Origin: Companilactobacillus suantsaicola
Lineage (GTDB): Bacteria > Bacillota > Bacilli > Lactobacillales > Lactobacillaceae
Assembly (NCBI RefSeq): GCF_004745525.1
Contig: NZ_RKLY01000004.1
Coordinates: forward strand, 47,349-111,348
Direction: 5' to 3'
Length of the DNA: 64,000 nucleotides
Part shown: positions 17,731-27,698 of the stretch, piece after piece
How the letters are laid out: each line of letters starts with the position of its first letter
Numbering within the stretch: position 1 is the stretch's first letter
Made by a program: the position numbers and the translations under genes
The notes under the pieces: generated by a model
Seen by the model: only the letters and a program-made list of their open reading frames with translations
Database searches by the model: none
What the model was told of the DNA's origin: nothing

Positions 17731-19396
17731 TATCGAAATTGCTCAAATCAATGAGCATGATAATATGAAAAATATTAACGAAATTGCCAAAAAAATTGGT
17801 TTAACACCAGATGATATTGAACCATACGGACATTATAAAGCTAAGTTTTCTGGTCAAAGTATCAGAAAAGCCATGGAAAAAGATGATGGCAAACTTATCT
17901 TAGTTACTTCAATCAATCCAACTCCAGCTGGAGAAGGTAAGTCGACTGTAGCAATTGGTTTAGCTGATTCTTTACAATCTATCGGCAAGAAGACTGTTTT
18001 AGCACTTCGTGAACCATCTCTTGGTCCTGTAATGGGAATGAAAGGTGGAGCTACCGGTGGTGGCTATGCCCAAGTTGTTCCAATGGAGGACATCAATTTA
18101 CACTTTACTGGTGATATGCACGCCTTGACTTGTGCGGTGAATACTTTGGCTGCCTTGATCGACAATCACATTCACCAAGGCAATGCTTTAAACATCGATC
18201 CTCGTCGAATCGTTTGGAAGCGTGCTTTAGATATTAATGATCGTTCTTTGAGAAATACGGTTATTGGTTTAGGTGGTCCTTTTAGTTCAATGCCTCGTGA
18301 AGAACATTTTGAAATCACGGTTGCTAGTGAATTGATGGCGGTTCTTTGTTTGTCACAAGATATTGATGATTTGAAAGAAAGAATTTCAAGTATTTTAATT
18401 GCTTACACATTTGACAAGAAACCAATCTTCGTTCGTGACTTACATGTCGAGGGTGCTATCACGGTTCTTTTGAAGGATGCGTTGAAACCTAACTTAGTTC
18501 AAACACTAGAAAATACACCAGCAATTATTCATGGTGGACCATTTGCCAATATCGCTCACGGATGTAACAGTATTTTGGCTACTAAACTAGCTATGAAGCT
18601 CGGCGACTATGCGGTTACTGAAGCTGGATTCGGAGCTGATCTTGGTGGTGAAAAATTCATGGACATCGTGGCTCCTAGATTAAGTCACGCTCCTAACGCT
18701 ATTGTTATCGTTGCTACTATCAGAGCATTGAAGTATAACGGTGGTCAAAGCCTAAAAGATATTCAAAGTGAAGACTTGAACGCCTTGAACCTTGGCTTCA
18801 AGAATTTGAAACGTCATATTCACAACATGCGTTATTATCATATTCCAGTAGTTGTAGCAATCAACAAGTTCGCAACTGATACTGACAATGAAATCAAATT
18901 ATTGACTAGTCTCTGTGACGAAGTCGGAGTTGATGTTGAATTGGCTGAAATTCATCACAATGGTAGTAAAGGCGGTCAAGCTTTGGCAAAAGCTGTCGTT
19001 AAAGCTACTGAAAAAGAATCCAATTACACACGTTTGTATGAGGACGGTGAAACTACTGAAAGTAAAATTGCCACAATTGCTTCTGAAGTATACGGCGCTA
19101 ACAACGTTGAATACAGTAAGAAAGCAAAGACACAATTACAAACTTTAAAAGATAATGCTTGGGACGACTTGCCAGTTTGTATCGCCAAAACTCAATATTC
19201 ATTGAGTGATGACCCTAAGAAACTCGGCAGTCCTAAAGATTTCACCTTGCACGTCTCTGAAATTGTTCCAAAACTTGGTGCCGGATTTGTCGTAGTCTTG
19301 ACAGGTAATATCATGACTATGCCCGGATTACCTAAGAAACCAGCGGCCTTAAACATGGACGTTGATAACGAAGGTACAATCGGAGGATTGTTCTAG
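17714..19396 (+). CDS. fhs: Formate-tetrahydrofolate ligase
   Basis: ATP-dependent formation of 10-formyl-tetrahydrofolate for purine and formyl-Met synthesis. I choose the ATG at 17714 over an in-frame GTG at 17705. The 560-residue protein has the P-loop TPAGEGKST near residue 70, [18 protein letters not shown], the FTGDMHA motif and the C-terminal [15 protein letters not shown] segment, all family hallmarks. It overlaps the ebsA-like gene upstream. Its TAG stop overlaps the GTG start of lspA by one base. Confidence 0.97.
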   Translation: MSFPSDIEIAQINEHDNMKNINEIAKKIGLTPDDIEPYGHYKAKFSGQSIRKAMEKDDGKLILVTSINPTPAGEGKSTVAIGLADSLQSIGKKTVLALREPSLGPVMGMKGGATGGGYAQVVPMEDINLHFTGDMHALTCAVNTLAALIDNHIHQGNALNIDPRRIVWKRALDINDRSLRNTVIGLGGPFSSMPREEHFEITVASELMAVLCLSQDIDDLKERISSILIAYTFDKKPIFVRDLHVEGAITVLLKDALKPNLVQTLENTPAIIHGGPFANIAHGCNSILATKLAMKLGDYAVTEAGFGADLGGEKFMDIVAPRLSHAPNAIVIVATIRALKYNGGQSLKDIQSEDLNALNLGFKNLKRHIHNMRYYHIPVVVAINKFATDTDNEIKLLTSLCDEVGVDVELAEIHHNGSKGGQALAKAVVKATEKESNYTRLYEDGETTESKIATIASEVYGANNVEYSKKAKTQLQTLKDNAWDDLPVCIAKTQYSLSDDPKKLGSPKDFTLHVSEIVPKLGAGFVVVLTGNIMTMPGLPKKPAALNMDVDNEGTIGGLF

Positions 19397-19860
19397 TGCA
19401 GTTGATCTACTGGCTGCTTGCAGCAGTTTTGGTTATTGGAGATCAAAGCTTAAAGGCTTATGTCACAAGTTATATCGCACCAATGAGTGTTCACGAGTTC
19501 ATTCCTGGACTCTTGTCCATTACACATATCACTAATACGGGTGCAGCGTGGAGTATGCTGGAAGGGAAGATGATGTTCTTCTATCTAGTTACTATCATTG
19601 CAGTAGTTGTTTTAGTTTACTTATTCGTTAAAGCTGATCAAAAAGAATACTTATATCGTTTCGCCTTGATTTTCTTATTGGCAGGAACTATCGGTAATGC
19701 AATTGACCGTTTTACTAGACATTTTGTGGTTGATATGTTTAATTTAGACTTTATGAATTTTCCAATTTTTAATTTAGCGGACACTTACATTACTGTTGGT
19801 GTAATATTAATAGTTGTGTCATTGATTATCCAATTAGCAGGTGAGAAAAATAATAAGTAA
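19396..19860 (+). CDS. lspA: Lipoprotein signal peptidase (signal peptidase II)
   Basis: Integral membrane aspartyl protease that cuts prolipoprotein signal peptides. The GTG start at 19396 has GGAGGA upstream. The 154-residue protein has four membrane helices. The conserved NTGAAWSML segment is present, and the two catalytic aspartates are in GNAIDR and FNLADT. It is coupled to fhs upstream and overlaps rluD downstream. Confidence 0.96.
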   Translation: MQLIYWLLAAVLVIGDQSLKAYVTSYIAPMSVHEFIPGLLSITHITNTGAAWSMLEGKMMFFYLVTIIAVVVLVYLFVKADQKEYLYRFALIFLLAGTIGNAIDRFTRHFVVDMFNLDFMNFPIFNLADTYITVGVILIVVSLIIQLAGEKNNK

Positions 19861-20761
19861 GTCTTTTGATTTAGAATATAATGAACCAAAAAAGATGCGT
19901 TTAGATGCGTATTTAAATGACGAGATAGATGATTTAACTCGTTCCCAGATTCAAAAATTGATTAAGGATGAAAATATCTTGGTAAACGGACAACCGGTTG
20001 CAAAAACTGGTTACAAAGTTGTCAGTGGTGACAAGATTTCAGTCACGATTCCTGAAGAACAGCCAATTGAAGCCGTGGCTCAAAACATCCCTTTAGATGT
20101 GGTCTATGAAGATCAAGACGTATTAGTCGTCAATAAGCCACAAGGGATGGTTGTTCATCCGGCTGCCGGTCATCCAGATAAAACCTTAGTCAATGCTATT
20201 CTCTATCATTGTCAAATTAACGATGATGATGTGATCAGACCGGGGATCGTTCATCGAATCGACAAAGACACTTCAGGTTTGTTGATGGTTGCAAAGAACA
20301 ATTTAGCTAAGCAATCATTGATGGAACAATTGAAGGAAAAAAGTAATTTGCGTGAGTATTTAGCAATCGTTCACGGCAATTTTAAAGAGAAAACAGGCAA
20401 AATCAATGCGCCACTTGGTAGATCAAAAGTTGATCGTAAAAAACAAGCGGTAGTTGAAAATGGCCGCCATGCCGTAACACACTTTGAGGTCCTGAAGCAA
20501 TTTGAAAATTATTCCTTATTAAAATTGAAATTGGAGACTGGTCGAACTCATCAAATTAGAGTTCACATGCAATACATTGGTCATCCGGTTGCTGGAGATC
20601 CTTTGTATGGTCCTAAAAACACCTTAAAGGGTAACGGTCAATTTTTACATGCGAAAACATTAGGATTTGAACATCCAAGAACTCACGAGTGGATGGAATT
20701 TTCAGTTGAACCACCAAAAATTTTCCTTGATACGCTCAAGCAATTACGTACAGAACATTAA
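19841..20761 (+). CDS. Pseudouridine synthase, RluD/YlyB family
   Basis: Converts uridines to pseudouridine in large-subunit rRNA. The protein has an N-terminal S4 RNA-binding domain (about residues 22-75) and the RluA/RluD catalytic domain with the motif HRIDKDTSGLLMVAKN, whose Asp is catalytic, and GRTHQIRVHMQ later on. The GTG start overlaps the end of lspA by 20 bp and its ribosome binding site is poor, so translation is probably coupled; the exact start is not certain. The lspA-rluD pair is a standard Firmicutes arrangement. Confidence 0.93.
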   Translation: MRKIISKSFDLEYNEPKKMRLDAYLNDEIDDLTRSQIQKLIKDENILVNGQPVAKTGYKVVSGDKISVTIPEEQPIEAVAQNIPLDVVYEDQDVLVVNKPQGMVVHPAAGHPDKTLVNAILYHCQINDDDVIRPGIVHRIDKDTSGLLMVAKNNLAKQSLMEQLKEKSNLREYLAIVHGNFKEKTGKINAPLGRSKVDRKKQAVVENGRHAVTHFEVLKQFENYSLLKLKLETGRTHQIRVHMQYIGHPVAGDPLYGPKNTLKGNGQFLHAKTLGFEHPRTHEWMEFSVEPPKIFLDTLKQLRTEH

Positions 20762-20811
20762 GTCGTGCTATAATCTACAAATAGAATTGTGTGCGATTAT
20801 AAATAAAATTG

Positions 20812-21385
<574 letters not shown>

Positions 21386-21413
21386 TTATTTATTATTGAG
21401 GAGTTGCTAAACT

Positions 21414-22502
21414 ATGAAACGTTATTTAATTTTAGAAGACGGAACCGTTTTTCCCGGTGAGGGATTCGGGTCTTCTATCATTACTACCGGACAATTGGTA
21501 ATATCAAATAATCGAACTGGAATTGAACAATCAGTCACTGACCCTAATTCTGAAGGTCAAATTATTGTTTTTACAATTCCATCAGTTGGTAGCTCAGGTA
21601 TTAATCGCGATTTTTATGAATCAATCAATTCACAATGTAAAGGTGTTGTTATCGGTTCGTCTAGTTTGTCAACAGTCGACAATTCGGTTTCTTTTGAAGA
21701 CTGGATCACTAGTTTAAAGATTCCCGGAATCAAAAACGTTGATGTCAGAGCTTTAGCAACCCACATTGCTGAACACGGTGAAATGAAAGCTAGTATCATG
21801 GATACTCACGATGAACATGCCATCGATCAGATCAAAGCTTTAGTTTTACCGCCAGATCTAGTTAAAAGAGTTTCAACAAAACAATCATATCCTAATCCCA
21901 ATATGGGCTTAAAAATCGTCATTGTTGATTTAGGATTAAAGTATTCAATTTTACGACAATTATCTTATCGAGACTGTAATTCGGTAATCGTTAATTACAA
22001 TTCAAGTATTGAAGAGATTAAAAACCTCCATCCCGATGGAATCATCTTTTCGAATGGACCTGGAGATCCAAAAGATCTCCCCAATGTGGTGACAGTTATC
22101 CAAGCCTTACAAAGAAAGTACCCGATTATGGGAATTGGTCTCGGTAGTTTGTTGATTGCATTGGCTAACAAGTGCGAAATTGAAAAGTTGCCAACACCAC
22201 ATCACGAGTCATCACTAGCTGTGAAAGAAGTCGCCAGTGGCAAAATTGATTTCGTCAATCACAATCACTCATATACTTTGGATCAAAAGTACATCGGTTC
22301 TTCAGATTTTATTGTAACTAATATTTGTGTTGCCGATGGAACGATTGAAGGAATTCGGCACGAGTATTTACCAATTATGGGTGTTCTCTTTGAGCCAGAA
22401 GCTGCCCCAGGGCCAACTGATGGTTATTATGTTTTTGACGAATTCATCGATTTAATTGAATCAGTCAAACAACAGGAAGGGGATAGAAATCAATGGAATT
22501 AA
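21414..22502 (+). CDS. carA: CarA-like protein (carbamoyl-phosphate synthase small subunit) lacking the glutaminase triad
   Basis: Homologous over its full 362 residues to CarA, which normally hydrolyses glutamine to feed ammonia to CarB. The N-terminal CPSase domain is recognisable (LEDGTVFPGEGFGSS; RALATHIAEHGEMKASI) and the class I amidotransferase domain keeps SNGPGDP. The catalytic elements are gone: the nucleophile elbow GICLGHQ reads GIGLGSL (residues 240-246), so the Cys is Gly242, and FHPEA reads FEPEA (326-330), so the catalytic His is Glu327. Only Glu329 of the triad remains. The frame is fully open with a good AGGAG ribosome binding site. A non-catalytic structural or regulatory role is therefore likely; this role is inference. 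Confidence 0.9.
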   Translation: MKRYLILEDGTVFPGEGFGSSIITTGQLVISNNRTGIEQSVTDPNSEGQIIVFTIPSVGSSGINRDFYESINSQCKGVVIGSSSLSTVDNSVSFEDWITSLKIPGIKNVDVRALATHIAEHGEMKASIMDTHDEHAIDQIKALVLPPDLVKRVSTKQSYPNPNMGLKIVIVDLGLKYSILRQLSYRDCNSVIVNYNSSIEEIKNLHPDGIIFSNGPGDPKDLPNVVTVIQALQRKYPIMGIGLGSLLIALANKCEIEKLPTPHHESSLAVKEVASGKIDFVNHNHSYTLDQKYIGSSDFIVTNICVADGTIEGIRHEYLPIMGVLFEPEAAPGPTDGYYVFDEFIDLIESVKQQEGDRNQWN

Positions 22503-24883
22503 ACGATATTCATAGCATTTTAATTATTGGACCGACTATCAGTGACAAGAACGTTGATCTATCGACAGCGCTTTATGACTCAGTTGATATTTTGCATCAA
22601 CTAGGTTATAAAATTTCTATTATTGTTGAAGATCCAACATCATTGTTATCAGCTGGACACTTTTTTGACAAAGTTGTTGTTGAAAAAGTCAGCGGTGAAA
22701 ATGTTTTAAAGTTTGTTCAAAAATACCACCCTGATGCTATCTTACCAACCGTTGGTGACCGAAATGCCTTAGGAATCATTTCTAGTTTGAATGGGAAAAT
22801 AGGCAACACAAGGATTTTGGGTGCCAATTACGCTTCATCACTGGCAACTTTCAAGCGTGATTTGTTTATCAAGAAACTTAACAAAGCTCATTTGCCCGTG
22901 ATCAATTTCATTTCTTCAGATGACGAAAAAGAAATTTACAGTTTCATTCGTTCGATTGGTTTTCCAATCATTGCTAGACGGCGCTATTCAAACCGTCACT
23001 CTAGTGGTTGGACAAATATCAACAATCTATTCGAATTGGACAATTTCATGGCTGTAGAGGACTTAAAAGACACCAAGATTGAAATTGAACGTTCGATTCG
23101 TGGCTTTAGTGAGTATTCATTTACTATCGTGCGCGACAGATTTGATAATTCAGCTTTGATTGGAACGATTGAAGACATTGAACCAATTGGTATTCATCAT
23201 TTGGATTCCAACTTGATTTCACCAGCAATCTCATTGAATGACTCAAAATTACAACGTTTAAGAAACTATTCGATTAAATTAGTTCGGTCATTTGACATTG
23301 TGGGAGTCTGCACGGTTCACTTTGCCTACAACCACGTTACTAATGAAACGTTTATTACCGAGTTTATTCCCCGTTTGAGTGAAGAAACTAAGTTCTTAGA
23401 GTACGCAACCAGTTATCCGATTGCGACCGCAACAGCTGAGATCTGTGTCGGTTATCAATTGGGTAAACTACAACTTGATGCTGGAAACTTTTTCAATGGT
23501 GCGACTGAACCATTTGTTGACCACATTACCTCGCGCTTTCCGCAATGGAACACACCTGGTCAAAAGTATCTTGGACCTAGTAAAACTTCCAATTCCAGTG
23601 TGATTGTCAATGGCTTTAGTCTTGAAGAAGTTCTCAACAAAGGGGTTTTGAATGATAAATTAAACAACAATTTTAGTCGTTATGAGCAATTACGTAAATT
23701 AGACGATGATGAATTGTTTGAAAAAATCATTCATCCTACTAATTGGATGTTAGATGTGCTCTTAGAAGCTATGCGCAGAAACTTTGAGAAACCAGTTCTT
23801 TCCGAAATCACTGGTATCAATATGCCTTATTTAACTGCCTTGCAAAATATTATCAATAACAATTTGATCATTCGTGAAGGTGAGATCGACGGTCAAAATG
23901 TCGAACGAATGGTTGAAATGGGTATCAAAGGTGTTGGGCACAGTAAGTTATTGCTTGATAGTCCAGATATCGTTACTAAAAGCGTTGTGAAGAGTAAATC
24001 GGCTATCTCAGTTGCAAATAAGAATTACGGTAATAATAATTATTTTGTTACCAGCGGAATCACAAATGATTTGAAGCTCAGTGATCGTAAGAAAATCGTT
24101 GTTCGCACACCGATCATTACTTCAAAAACTGATGTCACGATTCGGCAATTTGTCTTATTCCAATTGACCAAGTCGATTGACCAGAATGGACTAGAACCAA
24201 TTATTATTGGTCGTGAACCTTGGAACGCTCCGTTGGCTATGCGTAGAAAATTGATTGAAATTGACGATCCGCATATGGAAATGAAGTCCTTGAATCTCAT
24301 TCCGAGTGACAGTATTTTGAACATTATCGATTTATCAAAAAACCTGATCGATACTGACGACAAGCGAGTCTTCCAGTTCAGTGCTCAGGAATTAAAAAAT
24401 ATTGGCTTAAAAGGTGATACTGTTGCTCGGGTGATGGTAATTACTGACGGCAATAATTTCTTAGTCCCTTCAGTAATTTATCGTACTAAGCGCAATAACC
24501 ATCTTTATGAAGTCAGTTCAGTTAATAATTTCATGCAAGTGGAAACATGTAATCAATTTGCTAAATTGATCAAACAGGAACTCGAAGATGAGACTGAAGT
24601 TGCTATTTATAATTTTGAATTGATTTTACAAAATGATCATTGGCTTGTTTCGAAAAAATATCGGGGGATGACTAACGATATTATTCGTCACGAATTAGCC
24701 AGCTCAGTGCACGTTATCGATACCTTAGTTAAATTATTATTAGGTAATAAAATCGATGACGATATGCCTTTGGACAAAATCTTTAGTAATTACGACGAGG
24801 ATTATCTTTTAACGATTGACGACAAACGTTATAAGTTATTAGACAAAGAAGGTATGCAAAAAGCGATGAATGAGCTCAAATAA
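22493..24883 (+). CDS. carB: CarB-like protein (carbamoyl-phosphate synthase large subunit), shortened and degenerate
   Basis: A 796-residue homologue of CarB, which is normally about 1060. The first synthetase half (1-400) keeps the fold order but lost ATP-site motifs. The GPIxIGQ loop is replaced by GPTISDKN (13-20), and the Gly-rich GGSGGG loop by RHSSG (168-172). The E-x-N-P-R signature reads EFIPRLS (290-296), so Glu is kept and Asn lost. The connector region is present at about 400-480. A shrunken second half begins near RKKIVVRTPI (532) and ends near VIDTLVKLLLGNKI (741-754), which aligns with the end of the second ATP-grasp. The C-terminal allosteric domain is missing. It overlaps carA by 10 bp. 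Catalysis looks impossible, but the long open frame argues for selection. Confidence 0.88.
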   Translation: MELNDIHSILIIGPTISDKNVDLSTALYDSVDILHQLGYKISIIVEDPTSLLSAGHFFDKVVVEKVSGENVLKFVQKYHPDAILPTVGDRNALGIISSLNGKIGNTRILGANYASSLATFKRDLFIKKLNKAHLPVINFISSDDEKEIYSFIRSIGFPIIARRRYSNRHSSGWTNINNLFELDNFMAVEDLKDTKIEIERSIRGFSEYSFTIVRDRFDNSALIGTIEDIEPIGIHHLDSNLISPAISLNDSKLQRLRNYSIKLVRSFDIVGVCTVHFAYNHVTNETFITEFIPRLSEETKFLEYATSYPIATATAEICVGYQLGKLQLDAGNFFNGATEPFVDHITSRFPQWNTPGQKYLGPSKTSNSSVIVNGFSLEEVLNKGVLNDKLNNNFSRYEQLRKLDDDELFEKIIHPTNWMLDVLLEAMRRNFEKPVLSEITGINMPYLTALQNIINNNLIIREGEIDGQNVERMVEMGIKGVGHSKLLLDSPDIVTKSVVKSKSAISVANKNYGNNNYFVTSGITNDLKLSDRKKIVVRTPIITSKTDVTIRQFVLFQLTKSIDQNGLEPIIIGREPWNAPLAMRRKLIEIDDPHMEMKSLNLIPSDSILNIIDLSKNLIDTDDKRVFQFSAQELKNIGLKGDTVARVMVITDGNNFLVPSVIYRTKRNNHLYEVSSVNNFMQVETCNQFAKLIKQELEDETEVAIYNFELILQNDHWLVSKKYRGMTNDIIRHELASSVHVIDTLVKLLLGNKIDDDMPLDKIFSNYDEDYLLTIDDKRYKLLDKEGMQKAMNELK

Positions 24884-24908
24884 AAAAACGCCAAATTTGG
24901 CGTTTTTT
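24883..24908. terminator. Bidirectional terminator between carB and rqcH
   Basis: A perfect 26-bp palindrome (AAAAAACGCCAAA and its complement) directly after the carB stop; the two genes converge on it. Confidence 0.88.
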
Positions 24909-26565
24909 ATTTACTCTTTAATTCGTTCACTAATTGACGATCAGGGTCGACTAAGATAGTCTTTTGACCTTCAAAGATGACAAAGCCAGGCTTGGCTCCA
25001 TTAGGTTTACGAATATTTTTAATTTGAACATAATCAACCGGAACTTTAGATGAATCACGTGCTTTTGAATAGTAAGCGGCGATTTGAGCAGCTTCAGTAA
25101 TTGATTGTTCATCAGGATGACTGTCTTTTAAGATTACATGAGAACCAGGAATATCCTTAACGTGGAACCAGTAGTGATTCCTTTGAGATAGCTTCATCGT
25201 TAACTGGTCGTTTTCAAGGTTGTTCTTACCAACAGTAATATCCAATCCTGAAGTTGTTTTGAAATCTTCTCCGACATGTTTCTTGCGTTTCTTACGGGCA
25301 TTCTTGCGCTTCTTTTTGATATAACCAGCATCGATCAATTCATCAACGATTCCGTCAACATCTTCAATATCAACATATTCTAATGAAGCTAAAACTGATT
25401 CTAAATAGTTGACTTCATTAGTAGTGATTTCCAGTTGTTCTTTAATATGAGGAATAGAGTTTTGCAATTTACGATACTTCTTATAATAATGTTGAGCATT
25501 ATCAGAAGGTGAGTATTCCGGATTCAACTTAATTTTGACTTCTTCATTGTTGTAATAGTTTGTCAAAGTAATCGAAGTACTACCGCGTTGGACTTTGGAC
25601 ATGTAAGTCGTCAACAATTCTCCATAAAGATTGTACTTGTTCATTACATCGGTTTGTTGTAATTGCTTGTTTAACTTTTTGATCTTAGATTTATCTTTTT
25701 TCAAGATAATATCGAGTCGATGAGTAATACTCTTGGTTTGATTCTCGATTCGATCCACACGGGCCTTGTCTAAGTAATAGTTATCAAGCAAGTCACTTAA
25801 ACTAGCAAAATCTTTGACCTTGGTTGTCGTATACTTGAACTCAATTGGAAAGAAGCCTAACTTTTTCTTTTCATTTGAATTAGCAGTATTTGGCATTGGG
25901 TGATGGCTATAAAGATCAGTAAAGTCACTCAAAGTTTTGCCATTGGCTAGAAATTCGGATAGTTCCGCTGAAGTATCTAAGCCAATTCCTTCATACTTCT
26001 GACGTAATTCACTTGCTGAAAGTGTTTCCGCCAATTGTTCAGTGAAGGGATTCAACTTATTTTGTGCGGGTGGCAACTTGTAATCATCGCCGGGTAAGAG
26101 CCCACGAAAACTATTATTTTCTGGAGAAACTCGCTTGATCAAGTCGATAATTTTATTATTTTCTTTATTGATCAAAAAGATATTACTGTGACGACTCATT
26201 ATTTCAATAATAACGGTATAGTCGTGAATATCTCCTAATTCATTTTTGGCACTGAGATCAATCATGACGATCCGGTCATTGTTCAATTGTCGAAAATCTT
26301 GTACGATGGCACTGGTGATATATTTTCTTAAGGACATCACGAATGTCGAAGGTTTAGCAGGATTTGCGAACGGTTGTTGAGTAATTTGAACTCTCGCATA
26401 TGAGGGATGGGCGGATAAAAGTAATTGTTGATTCTTGCGATTACTTCTAATCGTTAAAATTAATTCGTTAGCGAACGGCTGCTGAATTTTGGCAATACGT
26501 CCACCACGTAAATTTTGGTTCAGTTCGTCTACCATAGCATGGGTAAACATTCCGTCAAAAGACAT
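24907..26565 (-). CDS. rqcH: RqcH / NFACT family ribosome quality-control factor (FbpA)
   Basis: Binds stalled 50S-peptidyl-tRNA complexes and directs C-terminal alanine tailing; older annotations call it fibronectin-binding protein. The ATG at 26565 follows GGAAG; the frame is open further upstream, but the family N-terminus (MSFDGMFTHAMVDELN) fixes the start. The 552-residue protein has the NFACT-N domain with QPFANELILTIRS, a central coiled coil of helices, and the C-terminal NFACT-R domain with HYWFHVKDIPGSHVILK. It stands alone, convergent to carB. Confidence 0.95.
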   Translation of the reverse strand: MSFDGMFTHAMVDELNQNLRGGRIAKIQQPFANELILTIRSNRKNQQLLLSAHPSYARVQITQQPFANPAKPSTFVMSLRKYITSAIVQDFRQLNNDRIVMIDLSAKNELGDIHDYTVIIEIMSRHSNIFLINKENNKIIDLIKRVSPENNSFRGLLPGDDYKLPPAQNKLNPFTEQLAETLSASELRQKYEGIGLDTSAELSEFLANGKTLSDFTDLYSHHPMPNTANSNEKKKLGFFPIEFKYTTTKVKDFASLSDLLDNYYLDKARVDRIENQTKSITHRLDIILKKDKSKIKKLNKQLQQTDVMNKYNLYGELLTTYMSKVQRGSTSITLTNYYNNEEVKIKLNPEYSPSDNAQHYYKKYRKLQNSIPHIKEQLEITTNEVNYLESVLASLEYVDIEDVDGIVDELIDAGYIKKKRKNARKKRKKHVGEDFKTTSGLDITVGKNNLENDQLTMKLSQRNHYWFHVKDIPGSHVILKDSHPDEQSITEAAQIAAYYSKARDSSKVPVDYVQIKNIRKPNGAKPGFVIFEGQKTILVDPDRQLVNELKSK

Positions 26566-26701
26566 ATTTGACTTCCTTTCTAATAATACCTGAGAATTTC
26601 TGAAACTTTTAATCTGTAACAAATATAAACTTGATTGAGTATGATATAATCTAATGGTTATACAATCATTATACGTAACCAAACAAGGAATTGATAAATT
26701 T

Positions 26702-27568
26702 ATGAAAATAGCCATTGTAACAGATAGTACATCTTATTTGCCACAAGAAATAGTCGATAAATATAATATAACAGTTGTACCGATAGAAGTAGTCTTTAAT
26801 ACGAAAACTTATCGAGAAGATATAGATATTTCTACATCAGAATTCTATAAACTCCTCCAGGATTCGCCTGAACTACCTTCCACAGCACAACCTTCAATTG
26901 GTGAAATGATGAATATTTACGATAAATTGGCTAAAGAAGGCTATGATACCGTAATTTCGATTCATTTGGCGAGTACTATTTCTGGATTTGTAAACAATCT
27001 CAAGAGCGCTGCACAAACAATTGATAACATCAACGTTGTCGTTTATGATTCACATATTACTGTACGCTTAATGGGCTATTTAGCACAAGTCGCAGCTGAA
27101 ATGGCTCAAGAAAATAAGCCACTGGACGAAATCATTGCCCGCTTGGACAGTTTAAGAAACTCAATTGGTGAATCTTTTGTCGTTAACGATTTGAAAAACC
27201 TAGTAAAAGGTGGAAGATTATCAAATACTTCAGCTGTAATTGGGACTATGCTAAATATTAAACCACTCTTAGAGTTTGATGATGAAAGTCATAAAATTGT
27301 TGCTTACGACAAAGTACGCTCAATGAAAAAGGCTAAGTTAAAGGCGGAAGAAAAACTTGCTAAAGCTATGGCAAGTACAGATTATCCATTACGATTACTA
27401 GTAATTGATGCTGATGATAAAACTGATGGTGATCAATGGGCTAGTGAATTGAAAGAAAAATATCCTGACGTGACACTAGACAGATCATATTTTGGACCAG
27501 TTATTGGAGCTCATTTGGGTAAAGACGCCTTGGCAATCGCCTGGATTAGAGATTTTGACAAATCTTAA
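26702..27568 (+). CDS. DegV family fatty acid-binding protein
   Basis: DegV proteins bind a fatty acid and act as the FakB subunit that presents it to the FakA kinase. The ATG at 26702 is chosen because the family N-terminus KIAIVTDSTSYLP follows directly. The 288-residue protein has the STAQPSIGEMM motif and the ligand-pocket segment SIHLASTISGF. The NDLKNLVKGGRLSNTSA region is typical, and so is the C-terminal FGPVIGAHLGKDALAI. It is monocistronic, with a hairpin after the stop. Confidence 0.94.
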   Translation: MKIAIVTDSTSYLPQEIVDKYNITVVPIEVVFNTKTYREDIDISTSEFYKLLQDSPELPSTAQPSIGEMMNIYDKLAKEGYDTVISIHLASTISGFVNNLKSAAQTIDNINVVVYDSHITVRLMGYLAQVAAEMAQENKPLDEIIARLDSLRNSIGESFVVNDLKNLVKGGRLSNTSAVIGTMLNIKPLLEFDDESHKIVAYDKVRSMKKAKLKAEEKLAKAMASTDYPLRLLVIDADDKTDGDQWASELKEKYPDVTLDRSYFGPVIGAHLGKDALAIAWIRDFDKS

Positions 27569-27571
27569 TAT

Positions 27572-27590
27572 AAAGCCGTAAGGCTTTTTT
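27572..27590 (+). terminator. Terminator of the degV-type gene
   Basis: Short GC-rich stem AAAGCC/GGCTTT (27572-27577 with 27582-27587) with 4-nt loop and T-run. Confidence 0.7.
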
Positions 27591-27698
27591 ATTTTACCGG
27601 AATATTATAAAATATTAATTATAATCAAAGTTTTATTAATAGAGTTTATGAGTTAAAATAGGTGTAACCATTATCTTCACAAGGAAAAGGGGAGTATC

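Noticed and set aside
21414..24883. Annotation as a functional carbamoyl-phosphate synthase
   Set aside because: Catalytic Cys and His of CarA and the ATP-site motifs of CarB are replaced, and the allosteric domain is missing.
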